Shown: positions 1 through 5,492 of the stretch, in pieces
Position numbering within the stretch: the first letter of the stretch is position 1
Layout: every line of letters starts with the position of its first letter
Origin: Holosporaceae bacterium UBA3830
GTDB taxonomy: Bacteria > Pseudomonadota > Alphaproteobacteria > UBA3830
Direction: 5' to 3'
DNA length: 5,492 nucleotides
NCBI GenBank assembly: GCA_002393025.1
Contig: DGIE01000089.1
Span: 1-5,492 of the forward strand
Translations under genes and position numbers: made by a program
The notes under the pieces: model-generated
Told to the model about the DNA's origin: nothing
Databases searched by the model: none
Seen by the model: only the letters and a program-made list of their open reading frames with translations

Positions 1-83
1 TTTGATAGGAGAATCGCTATAACTTGCTACATTTAGACGTTGGCATAAACACGTTTCGGATCCGTGCAGAACAGACAATCCAT
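1..83 (-). pseudogene. Possible HIT-family N-terminus, stopped early and cut by window edge
   Basis: An ATG at 81-83 (minus strand) follows a strong purine-rich ribosome-binding site (GGAGGGGAGG, 6 bases upstream). It reads MDCLFCTDPKRVYANV, then TAA at 33-35, M, TAG, then QVIAILLSN to the window edge. HIT-family (histidine triad) nucleotide hydrolases typically begin M-D/N-C-x-F-C, continue with K-x-V-Y-E-N and then V-I-A-I/F-L-D. The start resembles that, and the piece after the stops loosely resembles the next conserved stretch. The diagnostic HxHxH motif would lie beyond the window, so the assignment rests on about 25 residues. It competes with the reading frame at 1-108 in the broader broken-gene entry, because both use the same DNA. 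If it is a HIT gene, two in-frame stops make it a pseudogene. Confidence 0.2.
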
Positions 84-242
84 AAAGATCCTCCCCTCCG
101 CCTTTCATCAAAAAGCAACCAAAATTTCTGTCGGAACAAAGAGAGATCGATCGCTCAGCAATGGACTTGTTAAACTATCCGGAGCGCCCTCCGCAACTTC
201 ACTTATTTCAAAAACAAGCTTAGAAATTTCTCCTCTTCTAAC

Positions 243-266
243 AAACAGTTACCGGCAACTGTTTTT
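243..266. terminator. Terminator-like inverted repeat
   Basis: AAACAGTT (243-250) and AACTGTTT (257-264) are perfect 8-base inverted arms around a 6-base loop ACCGGC. On the plus strand the right arm runs into a T5 tract (262-266). On the minus strand the hairpin is followed by TTTGTT. The stem is AT-rich, so it would be weak as an intrinsic terminator. No plus-strand gene is visible upstream for it to end. It falls at the stop codon that breaks one of the minus-strand frames. Confidence 0.3.
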
Positions 267-411
267 ATGCTCTTCCCAAATTTTTTGCGAGAATCAAAAT
301 TCTCTGAGCGCTTTTACATCAGAAATCGATGCAATTTTTCGATATAGACTGAATTTTTAACCGGTCATTAAATAATATATGCAAAAATACATTCGGATAA
401 GTTTTTGTGAT

Positions 412-417
412 GAGGAG
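412..417 (+). promoter_or_regulatory. Ribosome-binding site for ATG 424, out of frame with the transferase
   Basis: GAGGAG at 412-417 lies 6 bases before an ATG at 424-426, a near-ideal arrangement. That ATG opens a 14-codon frame (MNWFAKMIFDRGRV, TAG at 466-468), not the 535-codon transferase frame. No purine-rich site precedes the TTG at 449 that opens the long frame. The site therefore suggests that the natural start is ATG 424 and that a one-base shift separates it from the body of the gene. Confidence 0.6.
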
Positions 418-423
418 ATTGAA

Positions 424-468
424 ATGAATTGGTTTGCCAAAATGATATTTGACAGGGGGAGGGTATAG
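424..468 (+). other. Short frame MNWFAKMIFDRGRV: displaced transferase N-terminus or leader peptide
   Basis: This 14-codon frame has the only good start signal in the area. It overlaps the first 20 bases of the long transferase frame. It includes the run GGGGG (455-459). With one G fewer, translation from ATG 424 would pass ...FDRGGYSQKTLQLEQ straight into the transferase, giving about 543 residues. I favour a displaced N-terminus, caused by sequencing error, slippage or mutation. A leader peptide coupled to the TTG at 449 is possible but less likely. Confidence 0.4.
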
Positions 469-2056
469 TCAAAAAACACTACAACTCGAGCAAAAATCGG
501 CTCAAAAGCACAACAGAATCAGCACATTAATTTCTTTTTTTATTTTGGGGCTACCTTTATTTGTCGAGACTGCCCTTATTCTAAATTATCCTGAGGCAAA
601 TTATGTAACGCGATTATATCCCTCTTGTTTTTGTATAGAAACAGTGCTGGAATTATTTGCGATATCTTCCTTGTTGTACGTCCTGTTTGTCACAGCTTAC
701 ACAAAAATAATCAGGATAATTTCCCTATTTCTTTGGCTGCTTATTTTGTATATTCCCGCAAGCCTCGACCTCATATGCGTTCGTATTACGGGAACTCTTA
801 TATCAAACGATTTTATGTGGGCTATTTTTAACACTCATCTTAGAGAAACTTTGCTTATCATTCAGGAATATTTCGTGTTTATTCTGATAAATTTGGCGAT
901 TATTGTTTACGCTTTTTTCTTGAAACCGGAAAGACGATATCAGAATAAAAAATATTCGATTTACGCAGCAATACTTTTGGCTTGTTCGATTTTCGGTTCA
1001 GATTTTCAATCTTTTAACAAGATAATATCGGCGTTTTCTGCTCATGTTGAAGATTTAAAAGATATTGATAGATTCAGCCAAATGCCAACAGAAATTAACG
1101 GAATTCAAACAAAATCTAAAGGCAAACAAACCTATGTTTTTGTTATCGGAGAGAGTGTCGACAGAAAACATATGGGAATTTACGGCTACAATCGGCAAAC
1201 AACTCCGAATTTTGAAAAAATTAGAGATGAAATTTTTGTATTTAAGGATGTTACGACAGCGCATGTATTTACATCCGCGGCGGTGACCTCAATGCTGTTG
1301 CTGCAAGATAATTCGAAAAAAATTTACTCATGTATTCAGTTTTTTAAAAGCGCCGGATTCAAAACTTTCTGGTTTTCAAATCAAGGGAAAATAGATAGCT
1401 TTGACAATTCCGTTATGCGTTTCGGAAAAAGTTGCGATGAATACGCATTTATTCACGGGAAAAACGTCATTTATTCTTCTGAAAATTACAACTTAACCTT
1501 TGAAGACGAACAGCGACGTTTAAAATTGTGGGATGAGAATTTACTAAAATATTTTGAAAAGGCATTGAGGGATTCTGCGGAAAAAAAGTTAATAGTTTTG
1601 CATTTGAAGGGATCTCATTACCCTATTGATATGCGATACCCTCCTGAATTTGCAAAATTTTCTCTGACTCAGAAATATCATGATAGAACAAAAGCCCATG
1701 GCGTATGTCTTTTCGATAACAGCATATTGTATACAGATCATATTTTGAATGAAGTTGTAAAAAATCTGAAAAAAAGCGGGGAAACAAGCGCGTTGCTTTA
1801 TTTGTCGGATCACGGACATGACATAAATGACACGAAAGAATGCGTACTTATCGCTCGAACTTGGCCGAACGGATATGAAGTGCCTTTTGTCGTGTGGGTG
1901 TCGGAAAAATACCGAAAAGATAACGCGGAATTTATTAACGGCTGGAACATAAATCGCAAATATGTAACTGACAAAACAGCATATTCCCTAATTAATTTGG
2001 CAAGATTAAGTCATCCGTCATTCGATCTGTCGAACAGTATTTTTTCGAAAAAATGA
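449..2056 (+). CDS. Phosphoethanolamine transferase, EptA/EptC (CptA) type, inner membrane
   Basis: This enzyme family moves phosphoethanolamine from phosphatidylethanolamine onto lipid A or LPS core sugars at the periplasmic face of the inner membrane. The protein has 535 residues, close to the usual length of about 540. Five hydrophobic segments lie near residues 24-47, 62-83, 87-111, 134-158 and 169-184, and then comes a periplasmic alkaline-phosphatase/sulfatase-fold domain. Visible active-site residues are E235 in FVIGES, the nucleophile candidate T275 in HVFTSAAVTSML (40 residues later, as in Neisseria EptA), H385 and H390 in LHLKGSHYP, and D454-H455 in LSDHGHD. The segment GIYGYNRQTTPNFEK is typical, and the TTA-HVFTSAA region resembles the core-modifying EptC/CptA branch slightly more. 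The frame opens at TTG with no ribosome-binding site; the likely true start is ATG 424 in another frame. The gene is visibly more AT-rich than rarA. It converges on rarA with a 31-base gap. The acceptor cannot be told from sequence. Confidence 0.9.
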   Translation: MTGGGYSQKTLQLEQKSAQKHNRISTLISFFILGLPLFVETALILNYPEANYVTRLYPSCFCIETVLELFAISSLLYVLFVTAYTKIIRIISLFLWLLILYIPASLDLICVRITGTLISNDFMWAIFNTHLRETLLIIQEYFVFILINLAIIVYAFFLKPERRYQNKKYSIYAAILLACSIFGSDFQSFNKIISAFSAHVEDLKDIDRFSQMPTEINGIQTKSKGKQTYVFVIGESVDRKHMGIYGYNRQTTPNFEKIRDEIFVFKDVTTAHVFTSAAVTSMLLLQDNSKKIYSCIQFFKSAGFKTFWFSNQGKIDSFDNSVMRFGKSCDEYAFIHGKNVIYSSENYNLTFEDEQRRLKLWDENLLKYFEKALRDSAEKKLIVLHLKGSHYPIDMRYPPEFAKFSLTQKYHDRTKAHGVCLFDNSILYTDHILNEVVKNLKKSGETSALLYLSDHGHDINDTKECVLIARTWPNGYEVPFVVWVSEKYRKDNAEFINGWNINRKYVTDKTAYSLINLARLSHPSFDLSNSIFSKK

Positions 2057-2087
2057 TTGTAATGGGAAATAGTCTTGACCCCAAACT

Positions 2088-3329
2088 TCACTTTCTCCTC
2101 TTGTCCCACCAGTCGATGCGTTTTTTGATCTCCCTCTCGAAGCCGCGCTCATTCGGTTCGTAGAATTTTTTACGAGATAATTCATCGGGGAAGAAATTTG
2201 TTCCGGAAAATGCGTTTTCGGTGTCGTGGTCGTAAACATAGCCCCTATTGTAATCCAGTTCCTTCATTAATTTTGTCGGGGCGTTGCGGATTTTTTTCGG
2301 CACAGGAAGCGATCCGTAAAATTTTGCGGCTTTTTGCGATTTGAAAAAAGCGATTTCCGCTGCGTTAGATTTGGGAGCCGTTGCGAGATAAATCACTGCT
2401 TGGGCGATGGCAAGTTCTCCCTCGGGCGATCCCAGAATCGTGTAGGCTTTGTGCGCCGACAACGCCTGCACCAGCGCGTTTGGATCTGCCATTCCCACAT
2501 CTTCACTTGCAAAACGGATCAATCGGCGCAAAATGTAGAGAGGCTCTTCGCCTCCCTGCAGCATGCGGTGCATCCAATAGAGGGCAGCATCGACATCCGA
2601 TCCACGCAGCGACTTGTGTAGTGCGCTGATCAAGTTGTAATGCTCTTCTTCTCCCTTATCGTAAATTGCCGCACGTTTCGGAGAAAATTTTTTCAATTGC
2701 TCGACGTCCAATTTCTCGGAGGTATTCAAATTGAAAAGCTCTTCCGCGCGATTCAGAAGGTATCTTCCGTCTCCGTCAGACATCAAACATAAACGCTGGC
2801 GGGCCTCGGGAGTCAACGGCAATTCTTTTTCCATGAAATTTTCAGCGCGCTGCAGAATTTTGTCCAGATCCTCCAGCTTCAGTCGGTCAAAAGTTATCAC
2901 TTTGCATCGCGAAAGAAGAGCGGGCCGCAGCTCAAACGACGGATTTTCGGTAGTTGTTCCGATCAAAATCAACGAACCATTCTCAAGGTGAGGCAGAAAA
3001 ATATCCTGCTGACTTTTGTTAAGGTGATGAATCTCATCTACGAGCAAAATCGTTTTGCTGAGCAGATTTGAGTCTAGTTGTTCGAAAATAGATTTAAATT
3101 TCGAGGTCGAATGCATAACGGCAGAAGTCTCTTCGAAATGAAGCTTGCTCTTTTTTGCCACGATTTTTGCGAAAGAAGTCTTGCCCGATCCCGGCGGTCC
3201 CCACAAAATCAGAGATTGCAAAGTATCTGTCGCGGAAATTTTGGTCTCCAACGACTGTCCTATGATTTCATCAAAATCTCCCGGACGAATTCTGTCCGCC
3301 AACGGAGCCAATGTCTCGAACAGCTGCAA
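2088..3329 (-). CDS. rarA: Replication-associated recombination protein A (MgsA/RarA AAA+ ATPase)
   Basis: RarA (MgsA, Mgs1/WRNIP1 family) is a cytoplasmic AAA+ ATPase related to clamp-loader subunits that acts at stalled replication forks. Residues and motifs seen: PLADRIRP near 9-16 followed by IIGQ, Walker A GPPGSGKTS (44-52), Walker B ILLVDE (94-99), sensor 1 TTTEN (125-129), arginine finger LLSRC (138-142), sensor 2 GDGR (186-189). From about residue 222 it matches the tetramerisation/MgsA C-terminal domain (LISALHKSLRGS, RFASEDVGMADP, YLATAPKSNA). The protein has 413 residues against 447 in E. coli and appears complete. It starts at TTG (3327-3329), chosen because GGAGG sits 6 bases upstream and the residues after it match the family's N-terminus. 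QLF at residues 2-4 could be part of a clamp-binding motif, which is inference. It is a single gene, convergent with the transferase and divergent from asd. Confidence 0.96.
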   Translation of the reverse strand: MQLFETLAPLADRIRPGDFDEIIGQSLETKISATDTLQSLILWGPPGSGKTSFAKIVAKKSKLHFEETSAVMHSTSKFKSIFEQLDSNLLSKTILLVDEIHHLNKSQQDIFLPHLENGSLILIGTTTENPSFELRPALLSRCKVITFDRLKLEDLDKILQRAENFMEKELPLTPEARQRLCLMSDGDGRYLLNRAEELFNLNTSEKLDVEQLKKFSPKRAAIYDKGEEEHYNLISALHKSLRGSDVDAALYWMHRMLQGGEEPLYILRRLIRFASEDVGMADPNALVQALSAHKAYTILGSPEGELAIAQAVIYLATAPKSNAAEIAFFKSQKAAKFYGSLPVPKKIRNAPTKLMKELDYNRGYVYDHDTENAFSGTNFFPDELSRKKFYEPNERGFEREIKKRIDWWDKRRK

Positions 3330-3335
3330 CTTCTG

Positions 3336-3340
3336 CCTCC
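3336..3340 (-). promoter_or_regulatory. Ribosome-binding site fixing the TTG start of rarA
   Basis: Read on the minus strand, GGAGG occupies these bases with a 6-base spacer to the TTG at 3329-3327. No ATG or GTG in the same frame would give a complete N-terminus, so this site settles the TTG start. Confidence 0.75.
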
Positions 3341-3353
3341 AATTTCTACCTTT

Positions 3354-3382
3354 AATATATGCCTTCGATAATTTTTTGCTAA
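3354..3382 (-). promoter_or_regulatory. Candidate sigma-70-type promoter for rarA
   Basis: On the minus strand TTAGCA (3382-3377, -35-like, 4 of 6 consensus bases) and TATATT (3359-3354, -10-like, 5 of 6) are 17 bases apart. Transcription would begin near 3347, leaving a leader of about 18 bases that contains the GGAGG site. The surroundings are AT-rich, so chance matches are easy. An alternative further upstream is TTGAAA with AATTAT. Confidence 0.4.
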
Positions 3383-3452
3383 AAAATTTTTTTCAAATAA
3401 ACTCCTTTATGTTATCCAAAATAAAGCTTAGAATCAATGAGGGCTTTTGTTA

Positions 3453-3458
3453 GAGGAG
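3453..3458 (+). promoter_or_regulatory. Ribosome-binding site fixing the ATG start of asd
   Basis: GAGGAG lies immediately before ATG 3462 with 3 bases between them, or 5 counting from GAGG. It falls inside the longer reading frame that begins at TTG 3447 (LEEQ is the translated binding site), so the longer start is rejected. Confidence 0.7.
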
Positions 3459-3461
3459 CAA

Positions 3462-4514
3462 ATGAGAAATTCAAGAAAGTACAATGTCGCGGTGGTAGGA
3501 GCTACGGGAAATGCCGGAAATAATACGCTGAAAATTTTGGCAGAGAGAGATTTTCCCGTCGAAAAGGTTTTTGCGGTAGCTTCGGAAAAGTCCGTCGGCA
3601 AAAGGGTGTCTTTCAAAAGCCAAAATCTGGCGGTGCAAAGTTTTTCATCCGTAGATTTTTCAAAAGTCGATTTGGCGATATTTTGCGCAGGTTCTAAATT
3701 TTCTCAAAAATATGCGAAAGAGGTAGCCGAGGCAGGGTGTACCATTATCGACAAAAGTTCATATTTCAGGTTAAATCCAAAAATTCCTTTGATCGTTCCG
3801 GAAGTAAACGCAAAAGCTTTGTCAAAAGGCGCTCCATTGGGAATTATTTCAACACCAAATTGCGTGGCGGTTCCGCTGGCAATGACTTTAAAAGCCTTGT
3901 CCGCCATTGGTCCGATTAAGAGAGCGGTGGTTTCGACCTATCAGGCGGTTTCGGGAGCAGGCAAAGCCGCGAACGACGAGTTGTATAATCAAACAAAAGC
4001 GGTAATCGCTTCGGGAGAAGTCGTCAACGATGTATTTTCCAAACAAATAGCTTTCAACGTAATCCCCGTTATCGGAAATATTTACGGTTCGGGAGTATCT
4101 GAAGAAGAGGATAAGATTTCATGTGAAATCTGTAAAATTTTGAAAACCGATGTAAAGATTGCGGTAACTTGTGTCAGAGTTCCTGTATTTGTCGGGCACG
4201 GAATGTCTGTGGTTTGTGAATTCACGAAAGAGGTTTCCGATGAAATGGCATACCAGGCTTTCGATGATTTCGAAGGAATTCTCACGCTAGATCGCAGGGA
4301 CGAAAGTGTCGTTGCGACTCCGTTGGATTCGCAGGGAGAGGACGCCGTTTTCGTCAGTCGAATTCGCCGAGACAGTACCAGCAAAAAAGGATTGATGTTT
4401 TGGGCAGTGGCAGACAATCTGAGAAAGGGCGCAGCTCTCAACAGCGTGCAAATTGCTGAGCTGATGATAGATATCGATCCGAAATTGAAATCATTTAAAT
4501 ATAAAGCAAAATAA
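3462..4514 (+). CDS. asd: Aspartate-semialdehyde dehydrogenase
   Basis: This cytoplasmic enzyme reduces L-aspartyl-4-phosphate with NADPH to L-aspartate-4-semialdehyde, the branch point to diaminopimelate/lysine, threonine and methionine. The protein has 350 residues, normal for the family. It shows the nucleotide-binding GATGNAG (13-19), IIDKSSYFR (95-103), VPEVN (112-116), catalytic C134 in TPNC, the substrate-contact region STYQAVSGAG with Q161, R239 in RVPV, and catalytic H246 in FVGHG. The C-terminal RKGAALNSVQIAEL is also characteristic. The start is ATG 3462 rather than TTG 3447 because of the ribosome-binding site just upstream and because the family begins a few residues before the glycine-rich loop. 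It diverges from rarA across about 130 bases. The exonuclease follows 19 bases after its stop, suggesting one transcript. The sequence looks closest to alphaproteobacterial Asd, which is a recollection rather than a comparison. Confidence 0.97.
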   Translation: MRNSRKYNVAVVGATGNAGNNTLKILAERDFPVEKVFAVASEKSVGKRVSFKSQNLAVQSFSSVDFSKVDLAIFCAGSKFSQKYAKEVAEAGCTIIDKSSYFRLNPKIPLIVPEVNAKALSKGAPLGIISTPNCVAVPLAMTLKALSAIGPIKRAVVSTYQAVSGAGKAANDELYNQTKAVIASGEVVNDVFSKQIAFNVIPVIGNIYGSGVSEEEDKISCEICKILKTDVKIAVTCVRVPVFVGHGMSVVCEFTKEVSDEMAYQAFDDFEGILTLDRRDESVVATPLDSQGEDAVFVSRIRRDSTSKKGLMFWAVADNLRKGAALNSVQIAELMIDIDPKLKSFKYKAK

Positions 4515-4522
4515 TAACAAAA

Positions 4523-4528
4523 AGAGGG
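4523..4528 (+). promoter_or_regulatory. Ribosome-binding site of the exoribonuclease gene
   Basis: AGAGGG lies 5 bases before ATG 4534, inside the 19-base gap after asd. There is no room for a promoter or terminator in the gap, so the second gene is most simply read from the asd transcript. Confidence 0.7.
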
Positions 4529-4533
4529 TAAAA

Positions 4534-5391
4534 ATGGATAACTTCGCGGGTTTTGAAAAGCCTGATTTAAGATTGGCTGAGTTAATGATAGTTTCTTCGA
4601 GTTTGCAAAAAACCAAACGAGGAGATGATTATCGACGACTGAATTTAAAATCTACTGATGGCAAGTTTAATTTTTCCGCGGTGATGTGGTCCAATGATTT
4701 GAGAAAATATCCCGATGAAAAAATTTTCAGAAGCGGAAATACCATAAAATTGATGAAATACGATCTTCCGGCGAACTATTCGGATTACGTAATTCATGAT
4801 TTTGTTTTGATTAAGGAAGGAAAAATCGGTCTTTCGGAGCAACAACGAGAAGAAATTTTTGCAAAGGTTCGAGTTTATGTAGAGTTAATCCAAGATGACA
4901 AACTCAGAAATTTTGTCTCTGGACTTTTAAAAGATTACGCGGAGGCTTTCAAGATAGCGCCAGCAGCAAAGTCTATTCACCACAATTATCTTGGCGGACT
5001 TTTGGAGCATACTTTCGAATGTCTCGAAATCGCGAAAGATTTCATGGAAAGGCATCCGAAAATCGACAAAGGAACCGTTTACGCTGCATGTATTTTGCAC
5101 GATTTCGGAAAAATATGGGAATACAATATCGATTTGAACTCAGGAACTATCGGATTCAACACAGATTTTCAGAAAAAATGGCTGACACATTCGCAGTGGG
5201 GATTTTCGACCTGTATGACAGCGGGATTCGAGACGGTCGCGAAGATGATCGCCGCACATCACAGCCGCACCGAGTGGGGAGCGGTGCTGGATTTAGATGC
5301 TCCGGATCTCGACCCGATTTGCTATTTATTGCACCACATCGATGACCTATCCGCAAAATTCGGAAAGATCACCGTGATGGATTTAGATTAA
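4534..5391 (+). CDS. yhaM: YhaM-type HD-domain 3'-5' exoribonuclease
   Basis: YhaM proteins are metal-dependent 3'-5' exonucleases that trim RNA (and single-stranded DNA in vitro), combining an N-terminal OB fold with an HD phosphohydrolase domain. This protein has 285 residues against about 314 in Bacillus subtilis. Residues about 12-95 fit the OB fold (LMIVSSSLQKTKRGDDYRRL, then FNFSAVMWS). The HD domain follows: HHNYLGGLLEHT (149-160), the signature H189-D190 in ILHDFGK, H219, H242-H243 in AAHHSRTEWGA, and D270 in LHHIDDLSAKF. All expected metal ligands appear to be present, so it should be active. The start is ATG 4534 with a well-spaced AGAGGG. It ends 9 bases from the stop of the convergent gene at the right edge. 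The family is best known in Firmicutes. Substrate and physiological role here are inferred from the family, and a DNA-directed role cannot be excluded. Confidence 0.85.
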   Translation: MDNFAGFEKPDLRLAELMIVSSSLQKTKRGDDYRRLNLKSTDGKFNFSAVMWSNDLRKYPDEKIFRSGNTIKLMKYDLPANYSDYVIHDFVLIKEGKIGLSEQQREEIFAKVRVYVELIQDDKLRNFVSGLLKDYAEAFKIAPAAKSIHHNYLGGLLEHTFECLEIAKDFMERHPKIDKGTVYAACILHDFGKIWEYNIDLNSGTIGFNTDFQKKWLTHSQWGFSTCMTAGFETVAKMIAAHHSRTEWGAVLDLDAPDLDPICYLLHHIDDLSAKFGKITVMDLD

Positions 5392-5400
5392 ACAATTGGA

Positions 5401-5492
5401 TTAAGGCACAAAGAGAGCACGCACTTCTTCCCCTGTATTTTGGTTATATCCGCGAGACTCTTTTAAATACCTCTGAAAGAGATTAGTCCTTG
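5401..5492 (-). CDS. C-terminal end of an unrecognised gene, cut by window edge
   Basis: The minus strand is open in one frame from the right edge to TAA at 5401-5403. It gives 29 residues that begin TNLFQRYLKESRGYN (after one R) and end TGEEVRALFVP. The other two minus frames contain early stops. Codon use is coding-like and the stop falls 9 bases from the convergent exonuclease stop, a normal arrangement for a gene end. GYNQNTGEEV recalls the GRNPQTGEE segment of HU-type DNA-binding proteins, but in HU that segment is followed by more protein, whereas this one ends shortly after. I do not assign a family. Confidence 0.5.
   Translation of the reverse strand, partial: RTNLFQRYLKESRGYNQNTGEEVRALFVP

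Larger units (their letters stand above)
1..356 (-). pseudogene. Possible decayed or indel-broken gene, unrecognised
   Basis: No intact gene covers this region, but the minus strand reads like protein in pieces. Frame A is open over about 294-356 (ending SDVKALREF, then TGA). Frame B is open over 206-313 (DSRKKFGKSIKTVAGNCLLE), stopping at TAA 203-205. Frame A is open again over 111-248 (GEISKLVFEISEVAEGAPDS, later SDRSLFVPTEILVAF), ending in two adjacent TGA codons. A third frame is then open from 108 to the window edge (KGGGEDLYGLSVLHGSE). Single-base changes in short runs would join them: one T fewer near 294-297, one G more near 231-235, one T more in the T5 run at 110-114 (minus-strand sense). 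Codons in these stretches look coding-like, with many G-first codons. I recognise no family. Chance open frames are a real alternative. The plus strand also has a 98-codon GTG-start frame (64-360), which has no Shine-Dalgarno and an antisense-like composition. Confidence 0.3.

Noticed and set aside
64..360. 98-codon plus-strand reading frame starting at GTG
   Set aside because: No ribosome-binding site, serine/leucine-rich composition typical of an antisense frame, and no recognisable motif. The minus strand over the same bases looks more coding-like.
361..411. Promoter for the transferase (TAATAT at 373-378)
   Set aside because: A -10-like hexamer exists in AT-rich sequence, but no acceptable -35 element lies at the right distance, so I do not annotate it.
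2039..2054. 16-base palindrome ATTTTTTCGAAAAAAT at the end of the transferase gene
   Set aside because: It lies within the last codons, has only A-T pairs outside the central CG and no proper loop, so it is not a credible terminator. A chance A/T palindrome at a lysine codon run is enough to explain it.
2057..2087. Possible insertion-sequence end in the convergent gap (TAGTCTTGACCCC)
   Set aside because: No matching inverted partner, target duplication or transposase was found in the window.
3447..3461. Longer asd start at TTG 3447 adding five residues
   Set aside because: The added residues are the translation of the ribosome-binding site GAGGAG, which points to ATG 3462.
4082..4441. 119-codon minus-strand frame inside asd
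   Set aside because: It is fully overlapped by the well-supported asd gene and has no ribosome-binding site or recognisable domain; it is a shadow frame.
5401..5492. tRNA or HU-family assignment for the right edge
   Set aside because: No cloverleaf or TTC-arm pattern on either strand. The GYNQNTGEEV resemblance to HU is short and at the wrong distance from the C-terminus.

Overview
The window reads as an ordinary chromosomal segment of a moderately AT-rich Gram-negative bacterium. A membrane phosphoethanolamine transferase of the lipid A/LPS type implies an outer membrane. The aspartate-semialdehyde dehydrogenase (opening around YNVAVVGATGNAG, ending around ALNSVQIAEL) and the RarA N-terminus (PLADRIRP) look to me most like alphaproteobacterial, including Rickettsiales-like, homologues. 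That placement is from memory of the families, not from a search.

Layout. Bases 1-423 hold no intact gene. The minus strand shows protein-like stretches in two alternating frames, which suggests a decayed or indel-damaged gene, plus a terminator-like inverted repeat at 243-266. From 424/449 to 2056 (+) lies the phosphoethanolamine transferase, whose ribosome-binding site and ATG sit one frame away from the main reading frame. Convergent to it, 2088-3329 (-), is rarA, a replication-associated AAA+ ATPase starting at TTG. A short A/T-tract-rich divergent region (3330-3461) separates rarA from asd (3462-4514, +). asd is followed after 19 bases by a YhaM-type HD-domain 3'-5' exoribonuclease (4534-5391, +), probably in the same operon. 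The right edge (5401-5492, -) carries the last 29 codons of an unrecognised minus-strand gene convergent with the exonuclease.

Function. The four clear genes belong to separate housekeeping or envelope processes: LPS decoration, replication-fork maintenance, the diaminopimelate/lysine/threonine/methionine pathway, and RNA turnover. Only asd and the exonuclease look co-transcribed. I see no CRISPR array, insertion sequence, tRNA, rRNA or defence cassette. I do not find an undescribed system here. The observations most worth checking are the frame break at the start of the transferase and the broken minus-strand reading frames at the left edge.
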